Below, in pieces: positions 12,536 to 25,872 of a stretch of 64,000 nucleotides of DNA. The stretch's first letter is position 1; each line of letters opens with the position of its first letter. Source of the DNA: Coenobita brevimanus (taxonomy: Eukaryota > Arthropoda > Malacostraca > Decapoda > Coenobitidae); NCBI GenBank assembly GCA_032717465.1, contig CM064681.1, positions 15,791,528 through 15,855,527 on the forward strand, read 5' to 3'. A model generated the notes under the pieces. It was not told where the DNA came from and did no database searches. It saw nothing but the letters and a program-made list of their open reading frames with translations. A program made the position numbers and the translations under genes.

Positions 12536-12975
12536 CCACATTAGACTACAACTGGCAGAAGCACTTCTCATACGTGAAAACACGCCGGCCATAAACAACC
12601 AAACTACCGGACTAGATCGTACCCTCAAACTGTTTAAATACACAGAAGGCCCGACCACAAGCAGCGACAATTACAAAATGAACATTACACACAAGAACAC
12701 AACTGGCAACACTACACAGCCACAAACACCCACTCACCCATACAACCTTCGCAGTCAACCACGTAGCTCATAGCTGACTACACCTATAAGGTTTGTCTCT
12801 TTTATCCATACTCTTTTAACTGTAGCTCATACTTGACTTCACCTAAAGGGTTGTCTTTTTATCCATACTTTTGTAACTCTACACTTTTATTAGTCGTTGT
12901 TGTACATTTCAGTATATATAGTGTATAGGTTTATGTTGTATATGTCATGTTTTATAGTGTATTGTATCTATATTA

Positions 12976-13017
12976 CAGTCGCTGATGATGTGTAATGATA
13001 CACGAAACGTCCTAGGA
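12976..13017 (+). ncRNA. Hammerhead-ribozyme-like core (right arm)
   Basis: CTGATGA lies at 12982-12988 and a perfect five-pair stem II at 12990-12994 and 12999-13003 with loop ATGA. GAAA follows at 13004-13007. Relative to the left arm, the difference I see in this core is within the loop, so the stem and both catalytic boxes are conserved. The same caveat applies about the unassigned third box. Confidence 0.6.
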
Positions 13018-13207
13018 AAAATGAAAATAAATAATTAATAAAATATAAGTTACGACATGGATCTTGGACATATTATCTACAACCTGAATCATAGTGTAAA
13101 ACAATGTGTAAGAAAACTTGAAAAGATCAACAGAAAATAGTGAACAATGGCTACGCCTTGGTCTTTAATGATTTTTGTATAAAAAGAAAACATTCTGCCT
13201 AAATATA

Positions 13208-16414
<3,207 letters not shown>

Positions 16415-16460
<46 letters not shown>
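16415..16460. repeat. (TA)n tail of RTE-A and insertion site of the LTR element
   Basis: A pure TA/AT run lies between the RTE-A 3' end and the first LTR. It continues on the far side of the LTR element at 22738. Confidence 0.95.
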
Positions 16461-16464
<4 letters not shown>

Positions 16465-17248
16465 ACATAGCCTATGATTTCATCATCCTTTGTGTAATTT
16501 TAACGCACAGTATGCTGCATGTTTGATCACGAGCGTGTTCTGCCTCAGTCCCCCCATTCTACCGTTATAGTAGAGTAAGTCGTTCTCTCTGTTATTCAGA
16601 GCAGGATTTTCAGCTCTTTGTCCCCATGGCTTCATTTGCGCGTCCTTCTTACAAGTTGTATCAAGCTCTGCCGGCCCCTATATAATGAGCTCAGTCTCTG
16701 CATCATTGCCACTTAGATCTGCTCCTCATTTTGTTCACATCTCTGTCCTCCCCTGTACAGATATTATTATTGTGAGTGCTCAAGAAATCTCCAAACATCT
16801 AGCAGCTGTGTGTAATTTGAGTATAACTGTTGTATTTTTTTCTTGTACTGTGTAGCATAAGGTTAATTCTTAGGCCTAGTGAGGTTTTTGATTAATGTTG
16901 GGTTTTATGTCAGTCATTTTTGATAATAGTTTGTATCTGTAATAATTTATCTTGCATTAACTGAGCATTACCTGGTGTATTTCCATTTTATCAGGGCTGA
17001 CTTAGATAAATTTACTCTCGCTAATTTCGTGTTAACAGAGGCTATTGCAGTTAACCATATATTTAACCAGTTTATTTGCCATTACATTATCCTTATGAGT
17101 CCTGAATGTTTTGTTGTTAGTTTGAGCATTAAACTTTAACTTGTAATTTTACCTAACTCTTTTGTTTTGAACCTGGAACTTTACGGGACAGTAGTGATTT
17201 TTAGTATTCTCACTTAAAGTGTACATTGTCTTTCTCTGTTCCGTAACA
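16461..17248 (+). repeat. 5' LTR of the Gmr1-like element
   Basis: It begins TGTTACATAG and ends CCGTAACA, so the ends form a short inverted repeat (TGTTAC/GTAACA). A TATATAATG box at 16679-16687 is a plausible promoter. ATTAAA near 17129 could serve as a poly-A signal. Confidence 0.95.
16679..16687 (+). promoter_or_regulatory. TATA box in the 5' LTR
   Basis: TATATAATG lies in a GC-richer setting about 218 bp into the LTR and is preserved in the 3' LTR at 22169-22177. Its use as a promoter is inferred. Confidence 0.55.
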
Positions 17249-17254
17249 TAAATT

Positions 17255-17272
17255 TGGCGACCTCACCAGGAT
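17255..17272 (+). other. Primer-binding site of the Gmr1-like element
   Basis: TGGCGACCTCACCAGGAT starts seven bases after the LTR. The TGG start is complementary to a tRNA CCA end. I cannot name the tRNA from the sequence alone. Confidence 0.6.
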
Positions 17273-17300
17273 ATTCAGGATATTATCGTAAGGATATTGC

Positions 17301-19751
17301 TTGATATTTTGTGACTGTTACTTATGCATGATGTCTACTATTACTACACTTGATGAAGCCAAAGATTTTTCGTCAAATGTGCAAACAGTGTTGGATGTAG
17401 AAAACAGAACAAAGAATGAACTTAAGCTTGTTGCTCAACAATTGGGAATTGCTGTGCGCTCTCATCATTCTAAAGATCAAATTGTTGACATGATTAATGA
17501 AAGCTTGTTTAATGTAACTCCTCCAAATGAGCAAACGCAGATTGAATTAGCTAAGTTACAGCTAGCCCTGCAGGAGGCTCGTGTGAAGGAAGCTGAATTT
17601 CAAGCCCGTTCTAAGGCGGCTGAGGCACAAGTTGAACTTGCTAGGATTCAGGCAGACCATGAGTATCGCATGAAACAAGGTGGAACTGGATCATCTTGCT
17701 CTGATGATTTTGATGTGGCTAAAAATGTTAAACTTGTCTCTCCTTTTAATGAATCTGATTTAACAAAGTATTTTCAGTTGTTTGAGAGGGTAGCTACAGG
17801 TTTTAATTGGCCCAAACAGAATTGGCCAGTACTCCTTCAAACTGTTCTCACCGGTAAAGCTCAAGTAACTTATGCATCTTTGCCTCAGGATCAATCTGAT
17901 AATTATGATGTAGTTAAGAGCTTGATTCTTAAGGCCTATGAGCTTGTTCCTGAAGCCTATAGAGTAAAATTTAGGACAACTTACAAGCAAGATAAGCAAT
18001 CCCATGTTGAGTATGCAAAAATCAAAGAAGATCTGTTAGAGCAGTGGTTAAATTCTAAGAATGTGGATTCTGATTTTGACAAATTTAAGCAGATGATTTT
18101 GCTGGAGGACTTCAAAAGGTGTATTAGTAAAGATGTAAGCCTATATCTTGATGAGAAAAGAATAGATAATTTGTCTGATGCTGTAGTTTTAGCTGATGAG
18201 TATGTTCTCACTCACAAGAGATATTCTAGAGGAAAAGGGAAAGCTGAGAGTAAGTACGTTGCCTCTACTCAGAGTACAGGTCACAGGAAAGAGAATAAGG
18301 ATGATGTTTCTCAGGAAGTAAATACCAGCTTCACCTCTAGATTTCAGAAAAGTAAATGTACTTATTGTAGTAAGCTTGGTCATACTATGGAGAGATGTTT
18401 CAGGAGACAGCGTGATGTGAACAAAAAGGAGTCTTTAAATATTCAGTCAATTGGTCTAGTGTCCACTCTTGAGAGTTCCCAGAATTCTTTAACTGAGTTA
18501 ACTGAACCTGCTTTGAGGGGTAACTTAAATTCTCATGATGGAGCTCCTCTTTTGAGCAGTAACGTGGGTGACACTCTCAAGAGTTCATGTGCTAATTTCC
18601 TGTCTGATGGTTTTGTCAGTCCTCTGGACAGTAATGACAGGAAATCAGTTAAAATATATCGTGATACAGGTGCTTGCCAATCACTTATGCTGACCAGTGT
18701 TCTAGGCTCTAATGTTAATTCCTCTGATGAAACTGTAATCTTACAAGGTGTAGGGAATAATTACTTCTCTGTCCCTCTGTGCAGAGTGAATTTAGAGTCT
18801 GGTTTTGTTAATGGTTCCGTTATGGTTGGGTTGGTTGAGACACTCCCAATGTCAGGTGTAACTTTCTTACTTGGAAATGATATTGGTGGAAGTCAAGTGT
18901 GTCCGGCTTCTCAGTTGTCTAGTGAGCCAGTGGCTGCGTCCCGGGATTGTGGTGTCCCTGATGTGTTCCCTGCATGTGCTGTCACTAGGGCTAAGTCTAA
19001 AGTTACTGGTGATTTAGAGGATAATGATGATGATGATGTTATCCTAGCTGACACTTTTCTTGCTAATTTGGACCACTCACCAGATGAGGCAGTACCCCAT
19101 AGTGTTGATAATTTGTCTCGTCAAGAGTTGGTTGAGTTGCAGGTTGCTGACCCTGAGTTGAAAGGTCTAGCTAACTCTGCTTACAGTGAAGAAGAGTCAG
19201 CCGGTGCTTCTACTTCTTATTATGTAAAGTCAGGAGTACTTCTGAGGAAGTGGAGACCCCCAACAGCATCAGCCGACTGTGAATGGGAGGTTGTACATCA
19301 AGTTGTCATCCCTCGTGTTTGTAGGCAGGATATCATTCGAGTGGCTCATGATACCAGTTTGGCAGGACACCTTGGAGTGAGGAAGACTGTGGCACGCATT
19401 TTGAAACACTTCTACTGGCCAGGTATCTTCAGGGATGTTTCCTGGTATTGTAAGTCTTGTCACACCTGTCAAGTTGTGGGGAAGTGTAATCAGACCGAAA
19501 AGGTTGCACCTCTAGTTCCCATTCCTCCTTTTGAGGCGCCTTTCACCCGTGTGTTGGTGGATATTGTGGGCCCTCTTCCTAATACTTCTTCAAGATTTTC
19601 TTATGTGTTGACCCTGATTGATATGGCTACTCGTTATCCTGAAGCCATTCCACTTAGAAATATCTCAGCAAAGAACGTGGTTAAGAAAATGCTAGGGTTC
19701 TTCACAAAGTTTGGTCTGCCCAAGGAGGTACAGTCAGACCCGAGGAAGTAA
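17301..19751 (+). CDS. Gag, protease and integrase N-terminal part (Gmr1-like)
   Basis: The frame is 816 codons long. Residues about 25-60 resemble a SAP-type helix pair. A capsid-like helical region follows (about 135-310), then a CCHC zinc knuckle CTYCSKLGHTMERC at 353-366 and a protease motif RDTGA at 454-458. Integrase comes next without any intervening RT. Its zinc-binding histidine and cysteine blocks end in WYCKSCHTCQ (717-723), the first catalytic aspartate is in VDIVGPLP (754) and the second in QSD (813). The frame is broken directly after that aspartate at about 19740, in a CCC run, and continues at 19711-20388 in the next frame. Either of two ATGs near 17324-17333 may be the real start, since that region directly precedes the conserved part. 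Confidence 0.88.
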   Translation: MIFCDCYLCMMSTITTLDEAKDFSSNVQTVLDVENRTKNELKLVAQQLGIAVRSHHSKDQIVDMINESLFNVTPPNEQTQIELAKLQLALQEARVKEAEFQARSKAAEAQVELARIQADHEYRMKQGGTGSSCSDDFDVAKNVKLVSPFNESDLTKYFQLFERVATGFNWPKQNWPVLLQTVLTGKAQVTYASLPQDQSDNYDVVKSLILKAYELVPEAYRVKFRTTYKQDKQSHVEYAKIKEDLLEQWLNSKNVDSDFDKFKQMILLEDFKRCISKDVSLYLDEKRIDNLSDAVVLADEYVLTHKRYSRGKGKAESKYVASTQSTGHRKENKDDVSQEVNTSFTSRFQKSKCTYCSKLGHTMERCFRRQRDVNKKESLNIQSIGLVSTLESSQNSLTELTEPALRGNLNSHDGAPLLSSNVGDTLKSSCANFLSDGFVSPLDSNDRKSVKIYRDTGACQSLMLTSVLGSNVNSSDETVILQGVGNNYFSVPLCRVNLESGFVNGSVMVGLVETLPMSGVTFLLGNDIGGSQVCPASQLSSEPVAASRDCGVPDVFPACAVTRAKSKVTGDLEDNDDDDVILADTFLANLDHSPDEAVPHSVDNLSRQELVELQVADPELKGLANSAYSEEESAGASTSYYVKSGVLLRKWRPPTASADCEWEVVHQVVIPRVCRQDIIRVAHDTSLAGHLGVRKTVARILKHFYWPGIFRDVSWYCKSCHTCQVVGKCNQTEKVAPLVPIPPFEAPFTRVLVDIVGPLPNTSSRFSYVLTLIDMATRYPEAIPLRNISAKNVVKKMLGFFTKFGLPKEVQSDPRK

Positions 19752-20388
19752 TTTCATGTCAAATGTTTTCAAGCAGTCTGTGAAAGAGTTGGGCATCACC
19801 CAGATCACGTCTTCAGCTTACCATCCCCAGACCCAAGGAGCGTTGGAGAGATATCATCAAACACTCAAATCGATGCTCAAGAAATACTGTTTGGAACATC
19901 AGAAAGACTGGGACGAAGGTCTTCCATTTGTTGTATTTGCCGCAAGAGAATCTCCAAATGAATCACTGGGCTTCTCACCTTTTGAACTACTGTTTGGCCA
20001 TGAAGTAAGAGGACCCCTTAAGTTACTCAAGGAATGCTGGCTGTCGGAGGAAGATGACGTCAACCTGCTAGAGTATGTGATGAAGTTCAAAGAACGGCTG
20101 TCCACTGCTTTACAGCTGGCGAGAGAGAATTTAGGAGCTGCTCAGGAGAAGATGAAGACTTGGTATGATAAGAAATCCAGGTTACGCCACTTTCAGCCAG
20201 GAGATCAGGTTTTGATTCTGCTACCAGTTCATGGGCAACCTCTTCAAGCCAAGTTTAGTGGTCCTTATTTCGTGGAGAAGAAACTCAGTGATGTCAACTA
20301 TGTCATCGCCACACCAGATAGTAGAAAGAGCAAGCAACTATGTCACATAAAACATGCTAAAGTTATATCACAGGCGGGACGAAAATAA
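19711..20388 (+). CDS. Integrase C-terminal part (Gmr1-like, second frame)
   Basis: Meaningful similarity begins at about 19742 (GSNFMSNVF). It includes TQGALERYHQTLK, which carries the catalytic glutamate of the D,D-35-E triad, and the usual FELLFGHEVRGP block. A C-terminal DNA-binding region follows, with FQPGDQVLILLP and SGPYFVEKKL (a GPY/F-like block). It lies one frame from the preceding segment because of a single-base indel. The frame ends at 20388, overlapping the start of the RT frame by 35 bp. That overlap could be a second indel or a frameshift used by the element. Confidence 0.85.
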   Translation: MVCPRRYSQTRGSNFMSNVFKQSVKELGITQITSSAYHPQTQGALERYHQTLKSMLKKYCLEHQKDWDEGLPFVVFAARESPNESLGFSPFELLFGHEVRGPLKLLKECWLSEEDDVNLLEYVMKFKERLSTALQLARENLGAAQEKMKTWYDKKSRLRHFQPGDQVLILLPVHGQPLQAKFSGPYFVEKKLSDVNYVIATPDSRKSKQLCHIKHAKVISQAGRK

Positions 20389-21889
20389 TCGAGTCTGCAT
20401 TGTAGCTGTTCCACCCGAGTCTGCAAGTGAAGCTCTCCCATGCAGTATGAGCCTGAGTGATACTTTGGGGAAGAATCCTGATATCATGAATGATCTCCAG
20501 ACTAAGCTTTCTCATCTACCTCCCGAGGAAAGGCAGGAGTTTTCGGCATTACTGCAGGAGTACCCGCAAGTGTTCTGTGCCACTCCAGGAAGAACTACTG
20601 TGTTGATGCATGATGTCGAGGTTGGAGATGCAAAGCGAATTAAACTGCCTCCTTACCGTGTGAACCCAGTGAAAGTTCCTCTCATCCAGAAGGAGCTTGG
20701 CTACCTGTTGGACCACAAGATGATTGAGCCCTGTCAGAGCGAGTGGAGTTCTCCTGTCACTCTAGTCCCTAAGCCAGGTGGGTCACAGAGGCTTTGCATC
20801 GACTACAGACGTGTTAATCAGATAACTAAAACAGACACTTACCCTCTCCCTCGTGTGGAAGATTGCATAGACAAGATCGGAAAGGCTAGGTACATAAGTA
20901 AGTTTGATTTGTTAAAGGGATACTGGCAAGTACCTATGACTGAACGTGCTAGGGAGATCTCATGTTTTGTAACACTAGGAAAGGCTTTTGCATGTTCGGT
21001 AATGCCATATGGTATGAAGAATGCACCAGCCACATTTCAGAAGCTCATGAATGTTGTAACAGAGGGTTTGGCAGGGTGTGTTGTTTATATTGATGATGTA
21101 TTAATCTTCAGTGACAACTGGAAAGATCATCTATGCCATGTCAGTAAATTTCTTAACCGTTTAGTTCAGGCTAATCTTGTAGCTAATTTATCAAAGTGTG
21201 AGTTTGGTCAAGCTAAAGTTCAGTACCTTGGGTATGTAATTGGTGATGGACATGTTGCACCACCAGGAGCTAAGGTTTAGGTTATAAGTGATCTTCCCAG
21301 TCCTAAAAGTAGGAAAGAGCTACAAAGATTTTTGGGAATGGTAGGTTATTACAGGAGATTTGTTCTTAACTTTTCTATTCTTGTATCACCACTTACAGAC
21401 CTACTGAAAAAGGGAGTTAAATTTGTCTGGACCGATAACTGTGAATCCTCTTTCAACAAACTTAAAGCTATTCTATTAAGTCAGCCAGTGCTCGCTACTC
21501 CAAATTTTGCTAAGCCTTTTAAGATGGCTGTTGATGCAAGTGATACAGGAGCTGGGGCTGTTTTGCTGCAAGTGGGTGATCAGGGTATTGAACATCCTGT
21601 ATCTTATTACAGTAAGAAGTTCACTCCACCTCAAAAGAACTACTCCACTATTGAGAAAGAGCTTTTGGCCTTGATTTTGGGTTTACAGCAGTTTTCATTT
21701 TATTTGTGTTCTGGTTTTGACCCCATAGTCATTTATACCGATCACAACCCACTGAAATTCCTTAGTAAGTTTAAAGATAAAAATCAGAGATTGACAAGAT
21801 GGAGTCTACTTCTTCAGGAGTATTCATTAGACATACAACATGTCAAGGGGAAAGAAAATGTTATTGCAGATTGCTTATCTAGACTTTAG
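20354..21889 (+). CDS. Reverse transcriptase and RNase H (Gmr1-like), with one in-frame stop
   Basis: RT motifs in order are IDYRRVNQITKTDTYPLP, SKFDLLKGYWQVPM, MPYGMKNAPATFQKLMN and VVYIDDVLIFSD with the YIDD active site. They are followed by KCEFGQAKVQYLGYVIG. A TAG at 21278-21280 interrupts the frame. The same frame then continues with FLGMVGYYRRFV and a gypsy RNase H, which shows VDASDTGAGAVLL, YTDHNPLKFL and VIADCLSRL up to 21889. Apart from this one stop the region is intact. Finding RT and RNase H at the 3' end, after integrase, is the key oddity of the element. Confidence 0.92.
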
Positions 21890-21940
21890 ACAGATTGTTT
21901 TAGAGTAATAAGAAATTTCCTTTGTAAATTTCTTTTTCTT

Positions 21941-21950
21941 TGTGGGGAGG
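21941..21950 (+). other. Polypurine tract
   Basis: TGTGGGGAGG lies directly before the 3' LTR, the expected primer site for plus-strand synthesis. Confidence 0.8.
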
Positions 21951-22737
21951 TGTTACATAGCCTATGATTTCATCATCCTTTGTGTAATTTTAACGCACAG
22001 TATGCTGCATGTTTGATCACGAGCGTGTTCTGCCTCAGTCCCCCCATTCTGCCGTTATAGTAGAGTAAGTCGTTCTCTCTGTTATTCAGAGCGGGATTTT
22101 CAGCTCTTTGTCCCCATGGCTTCATTTGCGCGTCCTTCTTACAAGTTGTATCAAGCTCTGCCGGCCCCTATATAATGAGCTTAGTCTCTGCATCATTGCC
22201 ACTTAGATCTGCTCCTCATTTTGTTCACATATCTGTCCTCCCCTGTACAGATATTATTATTGTGAGTGCTCAAGAAATCTCCAAACATCTAGCAGCTGTG
22301 TGTAATTTGAGTATAACTGTTGTATTTTTTCTTGTACTGTGTAGCATAAGGTTAATTCTTAGGCCTAGTGAGGTTTTTGATTAATGTTGGGTTTTATGTC
22401 AGTCATTTTTTATAATAGTTTGTATCTGTAATAATTTATCTTGCATTAACTGAGCATTACCTGGTGTATTTTCATTTTATCAGGGCTGACTTAGATAAAT
22501 TTACTCTCGCTAATTTCGTGTTAACAGAGGCTATTGCAGTTAACCATATATTTAACCTGTTTATTTGCCATTACATTATCCTTATGAGTCCTGAATGTTT
22601 TGTTGTTAGTTTGAGCATTAAACTTTAACTTGTAATTTTACCTAACTCTTTTGTTTTGAACCTGGAACTTTACGGGACAGTAGTGATTTTTAGTATTCTC
22701 ACTTAAAGTGTACATTATCTTTCTCTGTTCCGCAACA
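21951..22737 (+). repeat. 3' LTR of the Gmr1-like element
   Basis: It matches the 5' LTR nearly end to end. Differences seen by eye lie at positions equivalent to 16561, 16603, 16692, 16741, 16922, 16983, 17069, 17228 and 17244, plus one T-run length change near 16840. Confidence 0.95.
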
Positions 22738-22754
22738 ATATATATATATATATA

Positions 22755-22816
<62 letters not shown>

Positions 22817-22921
22817 ATATATATATATATATATGTATATATAAAAATATATATATAGATAGATAGATAGATAGATAGTTATAGATATCTATATCTATGT
22901 CTATCTATCTACCTATCTATC

Positions 22922-22955
<34 letters not shown>

Positions 22956-22992
22956 TAGATGTATAGATATATATAGTTATAGATATATATAA

Positions 22993-23054
<62 letters not shown>

Positions 23055-23145
23055 GTATATATATATATAGATAGTTATAGATATCTATATCTATCTATCT
23101 ATCTATCTATATATCTGTATATATATAGATAGATAGTTATATTTA

Positions 23146-23195
<50 letters not shown>

Positions 23196-23349
23196 GATAG
23201 ATAGATAGATAGATACATAGTTATAGATATCTATATCTATATATATAAATATATATATGTATATAAATATATATATAGATAGATAGATAGATAGTTTTAT
23301 ATATATATATATATATATATAGATAGATAGATATAGATATCTATATCTA

Positions 23350-23418
<69 letters not shown>

Positions 23419-23449
23419 GTATATATATAGATAGATATAGATATCTATA

Positions 23450-23532
<83 letters not shown>
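22738..23532. repeat. (TA)n / (GATA)n / (TC)n compound microsatellite
   Basis: This is the continuation of the AT array in which the LTR element inserted, with several GATA/TATC blocks and a short (TC)n at about 23147-23173. Confidence 0.95.
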
Positions 23533-23537
<5 letters not shown>

Positions 23538-23858
23538 ATATGAAAGGGTTATTGCCGATTCATTTTTACCCTGACGAAGATCCTTACTCTTGTTTTCTTA
23601 AACTTTTCCTTCTCTTTTAGATGCTTGAGAAGGTCATCCTTCGCTGAACTCGTATTCTAAAAAGAAAAAAAAAGATCCTTCTCTTTTTGAGCTGCTCGAA
23701 GGGCAAAGTCTTCTCTTCGAGCAGTCGAAATTACTGGAACTTGAATGACTCATTGGACTCGTCTCTTCAAAAACCCCTTCGCAATTTTTGTGCATTCCTT
23801 TGCAGTTTATTGTCTTAAGTATATTTAAAATATCTATGAAAGATACTGTAAAATCTTA
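23533..23858. other. Unassigned sequence
   Basis: I see no coding or RNA feature. A GAAAGGGTTA motif at 23543-23552 resembles the adjacent piggyBac-like terminus but is not flanked by TTAA. Confidence 0.35.
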
Positions 23859-25062
23859 TTAACCCCTCCTCACATGATGAAACGTCTGTCATCATATGGG
23901 TGTGGCTGCGACTATACTCATTGACGCTTTTGGCATCAGTAAAGCATAAAAATTTTCGTCAAAGGAAAAATTTTCAGCTTATCGGCGTCATTTTTGGAGG
24001 CGTCATTGCTTCCCTGCTCCTCATCAAAAGTAATGAGTTGGCAACTGTGGATCCCGATATCAGCAAGAGAGTGGACAGGTTATTCAGTACCAAATGAGCT
24101 GTGAGTGTGGAAGGTACTGTGCAGTTCTGTCCCTATAAATTTCCACTCTTACTCCTGTCCCAGCCGTGCAACATATTTCACTATACCAGTAGTGCTTGTG
24201 TATAGTGTTTGGGCACTGTTGTGATTAGATTTGGTGTTTGCAATAGGAAATTTGGTGTTTGTGAAGCAATCCTGGTCATAATCAGCCGTTGGCCCAACGA
24301 AGATTATGCTACGGTTTCTAATCAGCTACACTGCACCAAATGTGAGTATTCAGCTATAAAAATAGTGACAGTGAATCAAATGAATAAAGTGTGTATATCT
24401 AGTGTATAAAGAATTGGTGAAATACGTGCAGTAGCTCAGAGGAAGGCAGGAAACCGCCCTACAGTCACGACACAGCATGGGTACAGCATAGTTTTTTGCA
24501 TTTTTCTCGAAAACTATGAGGCCTAGGATTACTGTTGTGGCTCAAATGAAAGCCAATGAAATTCTGCATAGGATGATAAAATAAAAACATAACAGATGCG
24601 GAGAAGTTTTTCGCTAGAGCTCCCTGAATAAAAAAATCTGTTGTCTGTCAGAAATGGGTTTTATCTTTTTGCTTATTACTCGAACACCATACCTCGTATC
24701 AAACTGGGACCTCCGGCTTTCAAAAGCTAATAAAATTCTCTTTCCAATGATGAATAACATGTAGAAATTAATTAATAAACATTCGACTTATGGTGTTTGG
24801 AAGTGAGATATATGCTCCTGAATATTTATTCACACAGCCCTGATGTAAGTAGTTTTTTTTTTTTGTTTTTGCTTATCGTGTAGAACAAACATCGACGAAT
24901 AGGAATATGTGGGTTTTGTGGCAAAATAAATATGTTTGGGTGGTGAAAATAAGCCAAGAATACACATTTTTGGAGTGTGGGGTGGGCAGGGGGGTAGGGG
25001 AGAAAAGCCAGTGCGTCATGTCCCACAAAACTTATTAACTTATCCTCGCGTGAAAGGGTTAA
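23859..25062 (+). mobile_element. Non-autonomous piggyBac-like element
   Basis: TTAA occurs at both edges (23859-23862 and 25059-25062), with inner ends CCCCTCCTCACATG and, inverted on the right, CCCTTTCACGCGAGGATAAG. The right 600 bp align as reverse complement with 46925-47490, the 3' end of the piggyBac-type element described below. This includes a block reading ATGAAATTCTGCATAGGATG here. No transposase is present. A 65-codon open frame at 23900-24097 has no similarity I recognise. The left boundary is less secure than the right because its terminal repeat matches poorly. Confidence 0.62.
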
Positions 25063-25520
25063 CACGATTTACAACAATACACTGATTTTCTTGGTGCTAC
25101 TTACATCTGTTTAAAAGGGTTACCCATGTTGGCTGAGATGTTTAGCCAGACATAAACAGAGCTGATGACATACGATCGCCCAAATAAGTGACGACTCGCT
25201 TCCTTAAAATTTCGGACAAAATTCCCTGGGTCTGGCAACGTTCACATAACTGGGAGTTGGGAGATGGATGCAATCTTTGCCTTTCTCTACAAACATTATT
25301 TATGGTGTAAAAAAAAGGTAGTCTTGTAAAACTGTTAGTTTAGTGTTTATTTCTTATTAGGTCAATAACAATACTTAAATATAAAGCTACATCTGGCAAG
25401 TTTCCACCCGTCATCATGATTCATGCCAGCAGTGTTATCAATGCAGCAATTTTCCCACTGAATTTAGAGGTTTTAAAAGCAATCCAGCTGGTAGGAATTT
25501 ACATGTTTTCTGTATATCTA
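25063..25520. other. Unassigned sequence
   Basis: There is no gene or repeat that I can name. It separates the piggyBac-like element from the LINE that follows. Confidence 0.35.
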
Positions 25521-25872
25521 GCCCCCCCAAAACCAAGCCCGTTGTAGTCGTGGGGGGGCTCCGGGGTCTGGGGCTGGGACCTGATGATGGGGGTGGTGTC
25601 CTAATGCCCTGCTTCCCCGCCCTTGGGTCCCAGTCCTTGGCCGTACTAATTTTGCTTGGTCCTTTTTCTTCTCTTCTCTTTTTTTATTTTCTTCTCACCT
25701 TCCTAAGGTGTGAGAGCCGTGCTGATGGGATGCAAGGCTGTCTCTTCTGTGTCAGTCGCTAACGGCCTCGGGGAACCATGGGTACGGTAGCCCTTGTAAT
25801 TTTCGCCCTTACTCTTGCTGGGCTCTCAGAAATGGACCAGTTTAATTCCCGTTATGTACAATTAGGCTCACC

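Larger units (their letters stand above)
8228..13173. repeat. ~5-kb palindrome: two Penelope-like elements head to head
   Basis: The left arm, 8228-10701, is the reverse complement of the right arm, 10729-13173, with a 27-bp spacer at 10702-10728. The outer ends match (AATCATTAAAGACC against GGTCTTTAATGATT), and so do the inner ends (CACTTTCTTCTCTTGTTC against GAACAAGAGAAGAAAGTG). In the stretches I compared by eye the arms agree at well over 95 percent, and the differences are largely single-base indels. Both outer ends abut (AT)n arrays. Confidence 0.93.
10729..13173 (+). mobile_element. Penelope-like element, right palindrome arm
   Basis: This is the plus-strand mirror of the left arm, including the coding blocks and the non-coding 3' end with its hammerhead-like motif. 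It ends at an AATGATTT-like terminus near 13173, and about 35 bp of unique sequence separates it from the (TA)n array. Confidence 0.9.
16461..22737 (+). mobile_element. Gmr1-like Ty3/gypsy retrotransposon (order GAG-PR-INT-RT-RH)
   Basis: A complete element of about 6.28 kb has LTRs of 788 and 787 bp, a primer-binding site, one gag-pol region and a polypurine tract. The flanks are ATAT (16457-16460 and 22738-22741), consistent with a 4-bp target duplication inside an AT array. Integrase lies upstream of reverse transcriptase, the reverse of ordinary Ty3/gypsy elements and the arrangement that defines the Gmr1 group. No LTR or second primer site lies internally, so this is not two elements joined. 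The LTRs differ by about nine substitutions and one 1-bp indel by eye, so the insertion is fairly recent. Confidence 0.92.

Noticed and set aside
17301..21889. INT-RT order explained by two joined gypsy elements
   Set aside because: There are no internal LTR, primer-site or polypurine sequences between INT and RT, and both outer LTRs are nearly identical with an ATAT flank on each side.
23900..24097. Short protein-coding gene in the piggyBac-like element
   Set aside because: The frame has 65 codons, no recognisable similarity, and lies in a non-autonomous element.
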